Shown here one piece after another: positions 1 through 7,341 of a DNA stretch of 11,467 bases (position 1 is its first letter; each line of letters opens with the position of its first letter). Source of the DNA: DAOVVL01 sp965603095 (GTDB lineage Bacteria; Pseudomonadota; Alphaproteobacteria; Rhodospirillales; Magnetovibrionaceae); NCBI GenBank assembly GCA_965603095.1, contig CBFDBQ010000057.1, positions 1-11,467 on the forward strand. The letters run 5' to 3'. The notes under the pieces were generated by a model. The model saw only the letters and a list, made by a program, of their open reading frames with translations, was not told the DNA's origin and searched no databases. The position numbers were made by a program, and so were the translations under genes.

Positions 1-1283
1 AGCAACATTTGTAACAAATGAATGGCGCGACAAGTATGAAAACCGTTTGAGTGCGCCGAAATACCGCGCATGGCATGGAACGAAACCGGGCGGCCAATCA
101 TTTTGTCTTGTCTGCGTCCGGCCCAATCCACCCATTTGATGTCTAGTTCGATTTCTTCTTCAAACGCAACGTGGGCAAGTTCGGCCGCAGTCCGGCGAAT
201 GTCATCTGCATTTAGACCACAAGTTTCAGCAACCGCATCGGGTGCGTATTGTTCATCTAAATACCGCTCGGCCATTATTTGAAAACTAGGAACCGCGCCT
301 CGTCCATCGGGCAACGTGTATTCGCCCTTTAATGCCGGGGTTGTTGTTACATCGGTTGATGGTTTTAACGCTTCATCTTTGGTGCTCCAAACATAGGGGT
401 CGCCGTTTTCATCGCGGGCAAACATGCCATGGTCGGATGCGCCTTCGTCTTGAATAACCAGCCACGGCGCATTGGTGTAACGCACAAGATATTGTTGGTC
501 GACTTTGCCCGATTTTAGCAATTCATGCATCAGCGCCATTATGAACAAGCCGTCGGTGCCGGGGCGAATGCCAATCCATTCATCGGCAATGGCGGAATAA
601 CCGGTACGGATGGGATTTACCGAAACAAATTTAGCACCGCGCTTTTTTAATTTACCAAGACCTATTTTAATTGGGTTGCTGTCGTGGTCTTCGGCCATGC
701 CGAACATCATGAAATATTTGGTCAGGTTCCAGTCGGGCTCGCCAAATTCCCAAAACGAGCCACCAATGGTGTAAAGCCCGGCGGCTGCCATGTTGACCGA
801 GCAAAAACCACCATGGGCCGCATAGTTGGGCGTGCCAAACATTGATGCCCACCACCCGGTGGTGGCTTGGGATTGATCGCGCCCAGTAAAGAATGCAAGT
901 TTAGATGGATCGTCTTCGCGAATTTTCTTTAAGCGCGAGGTGGCGATTTCTAATGCTTCGTCCCATTCAATTTCTTCAAATTCGCCCGAACCACGGGGGC
1001 CAACGCGTTTAAGCGGCTTGGAAAGCCGGGCCGGTGAATAATGCTGCATGATGCCGCTAGAGCCTTTGCCGCACAGCACACCTTTGTTGATGGGGTGATT
1101 ATTGTTGCCCTGAATGTAGCGAACTTTGCCGTCTTTTAAATAAACGCGGATGCCGCAACGACATGCACACATATAACATGTGGTGTATTTGACCTCGTCA
1201 CCCAACGATGGGGAAAGATCAACATTATCCGCATCAGCGTGTGCGTCTTTAAATACAAACGCTGGTTTTTGTTCGACGGTCAT
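1..1283 (-). CDS. soeA: Molybdopterin oxidoreductase, SoeA-like sulfite dehydrogenase catalytic subunit (partial, N-terminal 427 aa)
   Basis: The frame is open from an ATG at 1283 to the left edge, so the C-terminal half is missing. Seen: Cys36, Cys39 and Cys43, plus Cys71 in GVLCGKG, form the CxxCxxxC...C [4Fe-4S] site of the DMSO reductase family. Cys161 in GGFCSVN sits where the Mo-ligating cysteine lies in Psr/SoeA-type enzymes. Residues 197-245 (AEDHDSNP, VNPIRTGYSAIADEW, RPGTDG) are molybdopterin-guanine-dinucleotide binding blocks. There is no twin-arginine signal, which fits the cytoplasmic SoeABC complex that oxidises sulfite to sulfate and passes electrons through an FeS subunit to a membrane anchor. 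The phrase YLVRYTNAPWLV (265-276) recalls roseobacter SoeA proteins. A GGAG (1295-1298) lies 11 nt ahead of the start. The gene is transcribed away from the ABC transporter. The family is near certain; the substrate is less so, since polysulfide, thiosulfate or tetrathionate enzymes are relatives. Confidence 0.82.
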   Translation of the reverse strand, partial: MTVEQKPAFVFKDAHADADNVDLSPSLGDEVKYTTCYMCACRCGIRVYLKDGKVRYIQGNNNHPINKGVLCGKGSSGIMQHYSPARLSKPLKRVGPRGSGEFEEIEWDEALEIATSRLKKIREDDPSKLAFFTGRDQSQATTGWWASMFGTPNYAAHGGFCSVNMAAAGLYTIGGSFWEFGEPDWNLTKYFMMFGMAEDHDSNPIKIGLGKLKKRGAKFVSVNPIRTGYSAIADEWIGIRPGTDGLFIMALMHELLKSGKVDQQYLVRYTNAPWLVIQDEGASDHGMFARDENGDPYVWSTKDEALKPSTDVTTTPALKGEYTLPDGRGAVPSFQIMAERYLDEQYAPDAVAETCGLNADDIRRTAAELAHVAFEEEIELDIKWVDWAGRRQDKMIGRPVSFHAMRGISAHSNGFHTCRAIHLLQML

Positions 1284-1351
1284 AAATTTATAGTCTCCAC
1301 GAAGAAGCTGCCCCAATTCCTAGGCTTCCCCTGATTCTTTATTTTGGGTAG

Positions 1352-1375
1352 TTATATAATAAAATTATTATATAA
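1352..1375. promoter_or_regulatory. Perfect 11-bp AT-only inverted repeat, candidate operator or promoter core
   Basis: TTATATAATAA, two bases, then its exact reverse complement TTATTATATAA. Both strands carry a TATAAT within it. It lies about 70-90 bp upstream of the soeA-like start, so it could hold that gene's -10 box, an operator, or both. It has no GC pairs and is not a terminator. In such AT-rich DNA a chance palindrome cannot be excluded. Confidence 0.4.
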
Positions 1376-1622
1376 GGGAAAGCTAAAATTACTAAAAACC
1401 CCTGAAAAAAGCCATTTACTTACCAGTTATTTTAGGGAAAGTAGCAATTTCAAGTAGATGGCTCATTTATCAGAACCGATGCCCACAGCAATCTACGACA
1501 ATCTATAGTGTTATAACCTTAAAAAGATCCCCTGCATATTAAATGGCCTCAACTTGCAATCATAATTCATGTATGTGCATAATAACGCTCAAGAATAATT
1601 CTTACACTTAATCGCAAATAAA

Positions 1623-1649
1623 AGTAAAGTAATAAGTAAGTAATAGTAA
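1623..1649 (+). repeat. Cluster of five AGTAA units upstream of the importer
   Basis: AGTAA occurs at 1623, 1628, 1635, 1639 and 1645, five copies in 27 bp with starts 4 to 7 bp apart, about 115-140 bp ahead of the binding-protein start. It may be a protein-binding array or simple low-complexity DNA. No known regulator motif is recognised. Confidence 0.35.
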
Positions 1650-1762
1650 TAATGGCAAGAAACCATACGCATCAATCCCAATTGTGCTAGTTTTATATTT
1701 GCCAATACTTATGTAATACTTGTTTTATTATAAAAAAACATAATGAATATAGGGGAAATACT

Positions 1763-2770
1763 TTGAAATATACTAAATTTTTCTTGTCAGCTGCATTTGC
1801 CACTATTTTATCATCTCAGGCTGTTGCCGCCACAGATTGTGGCCGAGTAACCATTGCCGATATGAATTGGAATTCGGCCTCGCTTATGGCCAATGTGGAT
1901 CAATTTATCCTCAGCAACGGTTATGGCTGTAATGCCGAATTAGTTCCGGGCGATACCATGCCAACTGGCACATCGATGATAGAAAAAGGCGAGCCTGACG
2001 TTGCCCCTGAACTGTGGAGCAACTCACTTAAAGATGCCATCGACAAGGGTGTTTCCGAAAAACGCTTACGTATCGCCGGAAAATCTCTTTCCGATGGCGG
2101 CGAAGAAGGTTTCTGGGTTCCTCAGTATATGGTTGATGCCGACCCATCCATGGCAACTATTGCCGGCATCAGGAAAAATGCCAAAATGTTTAAACATCCA
2201 GAAGACCCGTCCAAGTCAGGTTTTTACACTTGTCCGGCTGGGTGGAACTGCCAAATTTCGGCAGGCAACCTGTTTAAGGCGCTTAATCTTGCATCAGATG
2301 GGTTTGAATTAGTTGACCCCGGTTCGGGCGCAGGGCTTTCCGGCGCAATCGCCAAAGCTTATGAGCGCAAGCAACCATGGTTTGGTTATTACTGGGCGCC
2401 AACAGCTGTGTTGGGTAAATACAAAATGGTCAAGGTAGATTTTGGATCTGGCATTAACAAGGATGAATTTATTTCCTGCACATCCAGTGACGCTTGCGAA
2501 ACGCCTAAGGTTACAATGTATCCGCCATCGTTGGTGGAAACCGTAACCACCGAAAGTTTCGCTAAAAGCTCGCCCGGTGCATATGCTTATCTTACCAAGC
2601 GCAACTTCAAAAATGCCCAGATGAATGAACTTCTAGCATGGATGGAAGATAACCAAGCAGACGGCGCAGTTGCGGCTGAACATTTCTTGAAAAATAATGA
2701 GGCCACATGGACACCGTGGATATCAGCTGATGTTGCGGCCAAGGTTAAAAAAGCCCTTGCCGATATGTAA
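1763..2770 (+). CDS. Periplasmic binding protein of a betaine-type ABC importer (OpuAC family)
   Basis: The product is a 335-residue solute receptor that delivers its ligand to the permease encoded next. The start is TTG: it follows AGGGGAA (1751-1757) at good spacing, no in-frame ATG or GTG lies upstream, and only this start gives the signal peptide. Residues 1-23 are a Sec signal (KK-type N-region, hydrophobic core, cleavage near AVA|A). The mature part shows OpuAC features: MNWNSASLMANVDQFIL (34-50), VPGDTMPT (61-68), DVAPELW (79-85), WNCQI (161-165) and GYYWAPTA (208-215). Trp and Tyr in these blocks are the usual candidates for a quaternary-ammonium cage. Six cysteines (26, 56, 157, 163, 239, 245) could form three disulfides in the periplasm. 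It is the first gene of the transporter and is followed by a strong terminator, so it is probably made in excess. The ligand cannot be read from sequence; glycine betaine, choline, DMSP-like or sulfonate osmolytes are all possible. Confidence 0.88.
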   Translation: MKYTKFFLSAAFATILSSQAVAATDCGRVTIADMNWNSASLMANVDQFILSNGYGCNAELVPGDTMPTGTSMIEKGEPDVAPELWSNSLKDAIDKGVSEKRLRIAGKSLSDGGEEGFWVPQYMVDADPSMATIAGIRKNAKMFKHPEDPSKSGFYTCPAGWNCQISAGNLFKALNLASDGFELVDPGSGAGLSGAIAKAYERKQPWFGYYWAPTAVLGKYKMVKVDFGSGINKDEFISCTSSDACETPKVTMYPPSLVETVTTESFAKSSPGAYAYLTKRNFKNAQMNELLAWMEDNQADGAVAAEHFLKNNEATWTPWISADVAAKVKKALADM

Positions 2771-2775
2771 AAATT

Positions 2776-2820
2776 TCCCGCCCTCCGAGCTTAAGTTGGA
2801 GGGCGGGATTTTTATTTTTT
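2776..2820 (+). terminator. Strong intrinsic terminator between binding protein and permease
   Basis: A perfect 11-bp GC-rich stem, TCCCGCCCTCC (2776-2786) with GGAGGGCGGGA (2798-2808), encloses an 11-nt loop and is followed by a T-rich tract with one interruption (2809-2820). It begins 6 bases after the stop codon at 2770. Because the permease follows in the same direction only 26 bp later with no obvious promoter between, the hairpin probably acts as a partial terminator or RNA-end stabiliser that lowers permease and ATPase levels relative to the binding protein. Confidence 0.93.
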
Positions 2821-2846
2821 ATCATTTAATTTAAGCGGAGTTCTTT

Positions 2847-3746
2847 ATGGTTGCCGAGAGTTGGCTAACAAAGTTTCCAGAAATGGAGCGCGCCGATCTT
2901 GTTGCAATACGCAAAGGTCTTGACGAAGCTTATCGCGGATTTTCTCGCACCTATGGCGACGTAATTGAATCTGTTTTTAATCCGCTTCTTAAATTTCTTG
3001 TCTGGTTTGAAAATCTTTTGCTGGCATCGCCGTGGTGGCTGGTTATTGCCGTTGTGGTTGCGCTGGTTTATAGCGCCAGCAGGTCATGGAAGCTTTCATT
3101 TGGTGTAATTGTTTCGTTCGTGTTGATTGGTTATTTTGGCATGTGGGAAAACACCATGCGAACCATGAGCATAATTACCGTTTGCACGCTACTTTCAATT
3201 TTCATGGGTATTCCCATTGGCATCGCAATGGCGCGCTCTGATAGGGTGCGTTCTGTTGTCACGCCAATTTTAGATATAATGCAAACAATGCCAGCGTTTG
3301 TATATTTAATCCCAGTTGTAATGTTGCTGGGCATCGGCAAGGTTCCCGGTGTAATTGCGGTGGTTATTTATGCCATCCCGCCAGTTATTCGCCTGACCAA
3401 TTTGGGCATCAGATTAGTTGATAAAGAAGTTCTCGAAGCGGCCACCGCATATGGCGCCAGTTCATCGCAAAGATTATGGGGGGTGCAATTGCCGTTGGCG
3501 ATGCCCACAATAATGGCCGGAATAAACCAAACAATTATGATGGCGCTAGCTATGGTGGTTATTGCATCGATGATTGGGGTAAAGGGATTGGGTCAGCCAG
3601 TTTTAAAATCCATCACCAACCAATATTTTACCATGGGCCTGTTTAATGGACTGGCCATTGTTGCGCTGGCAATTATTTTTGACCGCGTATCACAAGCTTA
3701 TGCCAAGCGCACCCAAAGACACCTTGGGGGCGCGCAGGATGGATAA
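2847..3746 (+). CDS. proW: ABC transporter permease, OpuAB/ProW type
   Basis: The product is the 299-residue membrane subunit of the importer. The first ~45 residues are soluble and the rest is hydrophobic. Segments lie near 62-78, 83-99, 104-128, 139-163 (with PAFVYLIPVVMLLGIG), 165-185, 221-245 and 262-279, matching BPD_transp_1 permeases of the betaine class. The cytoplasmic EAA loop that docks the ATPase is clear: EAATAYGASSSQRLWGVQLP (197-216). TMPAFVYLIP (147-156) is typical of ProW and OpuAB. The start ATG follows GGAG (2837-2840) by 6 nt. The 3' end overlaps the ATPase start by 8 bp, indicating translational coupling. The long N-terminal soluble part, shorter than the extended N-terminus of enteric ProW, is normal for marine alphaproteobacterial relatives as I remember them. 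Confidence 0.93.
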   Translation: MVAESWLTKFPEMERADLVAIRKGLDEAYRGFSRTYGDVIESVFNPLLKFLVWFENLLLASPWWLVIAVVVALVYSASRSWKLSFGVIVSFVLIGYFGMWENTMRTMSIITVCTLLSIFMGIPIGIAMARSDRVRSVVTPILDIMQTMPAFVYLIPVVMLLGIGKVPGVIAVVIYAIPPVIRLTNLGIRLVDKEVLEAATAYGASSSQRLWGVQLPLAMPTIMAGINQTIMMALAMVVIASMIGVKGLGQPVLKSITNQYFTMGLFNGLAIVALAIIFDRVSQAYAKRTQRHLGGAQDG

Positions 3747-4980
3747 GCCAATGAATGAACCGTTGATAAAAATTCAAGGCCTATACAAGGTTTTTGGCTC
3801 TAACCCCAAAAGCGTAATGGCAAAGGTTATGGATGGTGCTTCAAAAGATGAAATACTTTCCCAGACCGGACATGCGGTTGGTTTGCGCAACATAAACCTA
3901 AATATAAAACGTGGCGAAATATTTGTTATCATGGGTCTTTCCGGTTCCGGTAAATCAACCCTAATACGGCACTTCAACAGGTTAATAGACCCAACCGAAG
4001 GTAAAATTTTGGTTGATGACGTAGATGTAATGGGCCTAGGGCAAAAAGAACTGGAACAGTTTCGTCGCCATAAAATGTCTATGGTTTTTCAGCATTTTGG
4101 TCTTATGCCACACCGCACCGTTATTGAAAATGTTGCTTATGGTTTAATGGTGCAGGGCGTGGATAAAGCCGCACGCCATGAAAAAGCAGGCGAATGGCTG
4201 GATGCGGTTGGCCTTGCCGGATACGAAGCACAATATCCGATGCAACTTTCCGGTGGCCAACAACAGCGCGTAGGTTTGGCCCGCGCGCTATGTACCGATG
4301 CAGATATATTATTAATGGATGAGGCTTTTTCCGCGCTCGATCCATTAATACGAAGCGAAATGCAGGACCAATTAATTGAACTGCAAGACAGGTTACACAA
4401 AACAATAATATTCATAACCCACGATCTTGACGAAGCGTTGCGCATTGGCGACAGGATTGCAATTTTAAAAGACGGCGAACTTTCGCAAGTGGGCCGACCC
4501 GAAGAAATTTTGCTTAACCCGGCAGATGATTACGTTGAAGCATTTGTGCGCGATGTTAACCGTGCCCGTGTTTTGACCGCAGACGTGGTAATGAAACCAC
4601 CGGTTTGCAGGCTAACAACCGAAAATCTAGACGAAGCATTAAAGCAAATGCGCGGCCATAAGCACGATTATGGCTATGTTTTTGAAGGTGACGAATACAC
4701 CGATTACAAAGGCTTTGTAACGCGTGAATTAATTGAAAATGAAATCGACCAACCGGGCAAAAATGCAGACCTATCAGAACTGGCCGAAGACGTATTTTCC
4801 GTTCAACCAGATGCATCGCTCGAAGAAATTCTTCCAGCATCGCTAGAGCAACCTTATCCGGTTCCGGTGGTTGATGAAGATGGTGAATTTCACGGCGTGG
4901 TTTCAAGAAAATCTATGATTTCTATTTTGTCTGAAAACGATGAAATCGAAAGCGGTGAAAAAGATACCGCATCCACCTGA
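3739..4980 (+). CDS. proV: ABC transporter ATPase with C-terminal CBS pair, OpuAA/ProV type
   Basis: The product is the 413-residue nucleotide-binding subunit that powers betaine-type uptake. Motifs in order: Walker A GLSGSGKST (66-74), Q-loop Gln118 in VFQHFGLMPH, signature LSGGQQQR (170-177), Walker B ILLMDE (190-195) and H-loop His228. The segment at 20-50, with KDEILSQTGHAVGLRN, is the ProV/OpuAA-specific insert before the first core strand. Residues ~281-400 form two CBS repeats (VMKPPVCRLTT and VFSVQPDASLEEI), the domain that senses ionic strength in OpuA. A short acidic tail (398-408) follows, as in lactococcal OpuA. I chose ATG 3739 because GGGGG (3726-3730) lies 8 nt ahead and it overlaps the permease stop by 8 bp; ATG 3751 is the alternative. 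The frame stays open further upstream inside the permease gene, but that part is out-of-frame reading. Confidence 0.92.
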   Translation: MDKPMNEPLIKIQGLYKVFGSNPKSVMAKVMDGASKDEILSQTGHAVGLRNINLNIKRGEIFVIMGLSGSGKSTLIRHFNRLIDPTEGKILVDDVDVMGLGQKELEQFRRHKMSMVFQHFGLMPHRTVIENVAYGLMVQGVDKAARHEKAGEWLDAVGLAGYEAQYPMQLSGGQQQRVGLARALCTDADILLMDEAFSALDPLIRSEMQDQLIELQDRLHKTIIFITHDLDEALRIGDRIAILKDGELSQVGRPEEILLNPADDYVEAFVRDVNRARVLTADVVMKPPVCRLTTENLDEALKQMRGHKHDYGYVFEGDEYTDYKGFVTRELIENEIDQPGKNADLSELAEDVFSVQPDASLEEILPASLEQPYPVPVVDEDGEFHGVVSRKSMISILSENDEIESGEKDTAST

Positions 4981-5015
4981 TTGTAAATACTTGCAACCGT
5001 TTTCAATTTATATTC

Positions 5016-5061
5016 GAATTAAAACATATTAAATTGCTTTTAATTCTCGTTTTGTTTTTAG
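5016..5061 (+). terminator. Possible weak terminator after the importer operon
   Basis: Inverted repeat GAATTAAAA (5016-5024) and TTTTAATTC (5038-5046) with a 13-nt loop, then TCGTTTTGTTTTTAG. The stem has 9 perfect pairs but only one GC pair, so it is thermodynamically weak. It sits 36 bp after the ATPase stop, between convergent genes, where a terminator is expected. The rest of 4981-5182 is AT-rich with no gene. Confidence 0.4.
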
Positions 5062-5182
5062 TGCTATATAATTATTGTTCATCATCCGAAATAATAATAA
5101 AAATTTACGATCTTTCTATTTAACACAATAAAGAAAACGGCAATTTGCTTGAAAGATTATTTATTGTTTTATTATTGATGCT

Positions 5183-6949
5183 CTAAACAATACGTTCTTT
5201 TGGAAATGTTGTCGTTATAATGGTTCCTTGATTTTTTTCACTTTCAATTTCAAGGGTTCCGCCATGCAATTCCATCAAACCTTGCGTAAGCGGCAAGCCC
5301 AACCCGGTACCTTCGTTTTTTCGATTAAGCCCGCTATCAACTTGCCCAAACCTGCTTAAGGCCAAGGTTGCATCCTCCTCATCCATGCCAACACCGTTAT
5401 CTATTACCTCGATGGATAGGTCGCCGTTGTCTATAACATCTCCACGAATAGTGATGTTTCCCCCTTTGGGTGTAAACTTAACCGCATTGCTTAGAAGGTT
5501 TATCAACACCTGTTTAACCCGACGTTCATCGGCATAAATCATGGGAATTTTTTTATCAATTTTTGATGTAATGGTTACCTGCGCATGGTCTGCTCTTGGC
5601 CTTAGCATGTGTGTGGCGGAATCAACAATGCCTGCTACGGATATATTTTCTTCGTAAAGCTTTAAAGAGCCTGCCTCAATTGCTGAAACATCAAGAATAT
5701 CGTTGATGAGATCTAAAAGATGCTGACCAGAGTAATGGATGTCGCCTATGTACTCGCTGTATTTTTTATTTTCTATGGGGCCAAGGGTCTGCTCCATTAT
5801 TGATTCAGAAAAACCAATAATGGCATTTAATGGGGTGCGTAATTCGTGGCTCATATTTGCTAACAAGTCTGACTTGGCACGACTGGCAACATCAGCTTTT
5901 ATAAGCGCTTCACGCAAATCGTGTTCGGCATTTTTGCTATCTGTTATGTCCCAAACAGCACCAAGCATTTTAAGCGGCGCACCGCTTTCACTGTATTGAA
6001 CATCACCTTTTTCATGCAACCAATGAACCGTTCCATCGGCCCAAACTACACGATGTTCTATATCATATACCTCGTGATCTTCGATGCATCTCTGCACCGC
6101 GTTCGCAACCTTATCGCGATCATCGGGGTGAATTGCCGCAACAAAATTATCATATGTTGTTTCGACGCTTCCGGGCTCATACCCGAACAGGGGCATTATC
6201 CGTTCCGACCAAAACAAAGCCCCATCTTGAATGTTCCACTCCCACGTGCCGATGTTGGCGTGTGATTGGCTTTTTCTAAATCGAGATTCTGTTTCGCGCA
6301 GGGCGGCTTCAGCGTTAATTATGTCGGAAACATCTGTGCAGGTAATGAATGTGCTGCCGTTAGATACTTTATGATCAGCAGTTAACACCCATCTGCCGTC
6401 TTGTTGTTGGTGCAATACTGGCGCAGTTGGATTATGCAAGCGTTCGGTTCGTATTCGAACCCATTCTTCCGGGTTTTCTTCGTAACCTTTTACCAATCCA
6501 CGTTTGGCACCCGCATAAGAAATTTCCTGAAACGTCATTCCCGGAACCAGCATATCTTCAATTTTATATAAAGATTTTTTGTATTCTTGATTACAAAGAA
6601 CAAATCGGTCTTCTGAATCGTAAAGCGCCATCATGGTGGGAACGCTTTCTAGGGCATCAAGCAAAATATCGTGAGATATTTTTATCATGTCACCCGCCTG
6701 AATAGATTCTTCTTCGTGGCGCGAGCGTGAAACAAGTAAAATCGCCGTTACCCATATAGCAAAAAGCGCAAGCCCACGGTTGAGCAGCACCACCCAATAT
6801 TCACCACCGGGCGGCGAAAAAAGATATCCAATAATAGTTAGCAGCGTAGAAATAATTGCAAGAACGAAAATATATTTACGTTGGGGAAGCCAAATTCCTA
6901 TTAACACCAATGCAACATAGGGCACGCCACCGGCCACCCCCAACGGCAT
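5183..6949 (-). CDS. Membrane histidine kinase, PAS-PAS-HisKA-HATPase (start disturbed)
   Basis: The product as given starts at the first in-frame ATG and has 588 residues. Membrane segments lie at ~10-21, 27-45 and 52-73 with short loops, so sensing is probably in or near the membrane. A PAS_7-like domain (~95-215, ending TCTDVSDI) and a PAS_3-like domain (~225-345, with IHPDDRDKV and AVWDITDSKN) follow. HisKA carries His368 in ANMSHELRTPLNAIIGFSE. The ATPase domain has the N box around Asn484 and Asn488, G1 DNGVGM (517-522) and G2 GTGLGL (547-552). The core with GPIENKKYSEYIGDIHYSG resembles the DivJ/PleC/PdhS class of alphaproteobacteria. It is catalytically complete, with no receiver domain and no response regulator nearby. 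The frame continues 26 codons upstream of this ATG, encoding another membrane helix without a usual start codon, so this protein is probably N-terminally incomplete (see 6950-7047). Confidence 0.88.
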   Translation of the reverse strand: MPLGVAGGVPYVALVLIGIWLPQRKYIFVLAIISTLLTIIGYLFSPPGGEYWVVLLNRGLALFAIWVTAILLVSRSRHEEESIQAGDMIKISHDILLDALESVPTMMALYDSEDRFVLCNQEYKKSLYKIEDMLVPGMTFQEISYAGAKRGLVKGYEENPEEWVRIRTERLHNPTAPVLHQQQDGRWVLTADHKVSNGSTFITCTDVSDIINAEAALRETESRFRKSQSHANIGTWEWNIQDGALFWSERIMPLFGYEPGSVETTYDNFVAAIHPDDRDKVANAVQRCIEDHEVYDIEHRVVWADGTVHWLHEKGDVQYSESGAPLKMLGAVWDITDSKNAEHDLREALIKADVASRAKSDLLANMSHELRTPLNAIIGFSESIMEQTLGPIENKKYSEYIGDIHYSGQHLLDLINDILDVSAIEAGSLKLYEENISVAGIVDSATHMLRPRADHAQVTITSKIDKKIPMIYADERRVKQVLINLLSNAVKFTPKGGNITIRGDVIDNGDLSIEVIDNGVGMDEEDATLALSRFGQVDSGLNRKNEGTGLGLPLTQGLMELHGGTLEIESEKNQGTIITTTFPKERIV

Positions 6950-7047
6950 CGATAGATCAAAAATAAAAATTAAAACCGCAACAACAACAGCAATTAATGA
7001 TGTGTTTATTGTTCTAATTAATTTTTTTTATCGTTGCTATTGGCCAT
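6950..7047 (-). other. Frame-disrupted 5' end of the kinase gene (A8 run)
   Basis: On the minus strand ATG (7047-7045) opens MANSNDKKN and hits TAA. The run of eight A (7022-7029) lies just before the stop. With a ninth A, or with a -1 shift on the run, reading passes straight into LIRTINTSLIAVVVAVLIFI (the first membrane helix) and then DLS and the Met at 6949. This would restore a four-helix membrane module. The ATG has a modest CTGGA 5 nt ahead and overlaps the stop of an upstream relic frame. Possible explanations are a real indel, slippage, or an assembly error in a homopolymer. Confidence 0.6.
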
Positions 7048-7162
7048 AAATCCAGAATTCATAATTATTTATTTCCAGCGTTCGCCCCATGTCAGCATCT
7101 ATTATTGCTGTCATGTGATCAATAATATCTGGTGAAATGGGGCCGGCTGAGCAGGGGTTAAA
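7037..7162 (-). pseudogene. 3' tail of a lost upstream gene in the kinase operon
   Basis: An open frame without its 5' end reads ...PISPDIIDHMTAIIDADM (from ~7138) then GRTLEINNYEFWIYGQ and TAG (7039-7037). The stop overlaps the kinase ATG at 7047 in an ATG...TAG arrangement typical of coupled operon genes. The frame is closed upstream by TAG at 7165-7163, right beside the direct repeat at 7130-7147, so the rest of the gene seems to have been replaced at that junction. An internal ATG could make a 25-residue peptide. I do not recognise the family. Residue make-up looks protein-like, but the frame is short. Confidence 0.35.
7130..7147 (+). repeat. Direct repeat, left copy
   Basis: TGGTGAAATGGGGCCGGC matches the copy at 8216-8233 at 16 of 18 positions, in the same orientation and 1086 bp apart. 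Beyond a small gap, 7151-7170 also matches 8235-8254 at 15 of 20 positions. The two copies bracket the coiled-coil gene and could be the ends of a small inserted segment or a decayed duplication. Confidence 0.6.
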
Positions 7163-7170
7163 CTATCAGG

Positions 7171-7278
7171 TCAGGTCCCTTTATTAAAAATCCGGCCATC
7201 CTCACACTCTGGCAATGTTTTACCCACAACCATTACTGCGTCAGGACAAACCATTTCTGGACTCATTCCAGTATACAT
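7171..7278 (-). pseudogene. Short unrecognised open frame, possible gene remnant
   Basis: ATG at 7278 opens a 35-residue frame ending TGA (7173-7171), including SPEMVCPDAVMVVGKTLPEC (8-27) then EDGRIFNKGT. The frame also stays open upstream to about 7341 without an obvious better start. The composition (balanced, two Cys, G-K-T-L-P-E) looks more like a real protein end than random translation. No clear ribosome site is seen and I do not recognise the family. It may be the tail of another truncated gene in this mosaic stretch, or chance. Confidence 0.22.
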
Positions 7279-7305
7279 GATCGACTTGTTGTTCGATCCT
7301 TCATC

Positions 7306-7321
7306 GTGCGCCGGGGCGCAC
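7306..7321. promoter_or_regulatory. GC-rich palindrome just upstream of the coiled-coil gene
   Basis: GTGCGCC-GG-GGCGCAC is a perfect 7-bp inverted repeat, followed on the plus strand by TTTT. It lies 20 bp ahead of the ATG at 7342. As RNA it could form a 5-bp stem with a 6-nt loop: a weak terminator for incoming transcription, or as DNA an operator. Confidence 0.3.
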
Positions 7322-7341
7322 TTTTCCCTTGGGGGGGTAGC

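Larger units (their letters stand above)
1284..1762. other. Divergent intergenic control region, no gene
   Basis: This 479-bp, very AT-rich stretch separates the SoeA-like gene (leftward) from the importer (rightward) and must hold both promoters. All frames are broken by stops. Visible are a perfect AT-only palindrome (1352-1375), a short dyad AAGAAT-A-ATTCTT (1591-1603) and an AGTAA cluster (1623-1649). A TTGCCA at 1699-1704 followed by TATTAT at 1726-1731 is a possible but badly spaced (21 bp) sigma-70 element. I see no tRNA, riboswitch or sigma-54 site. Confidence 0.75.

Noticed and set aside
70..855. Plus- and minus-strand open frames inside the SoeA-like gene
   Set aside because: They are out-of-frame readings of a gene whose conserved motifs are all in one minus-strand frame.
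3646..3738. Longer N-terminus for the importer ATPase
   Set aside because: These codons lie inside the permease gene in another frame and do not resemble ProV. ATG 3739 has a good ribosome site and the usual 8-bp overlap.
7211..7226. Sigma-54-like TGGCAATG upstream of the coiled-coil gene
   Set aside because: The -12 TTGC element is missing at the required distance.
7306..7341. GTG start at 7306 for the coiled-coil protein
   Set aside because: It would translate through the GC palindrome and the G7 ribosome site; ATG 7342 fits better and the added residues do not continue the repeat pattern.
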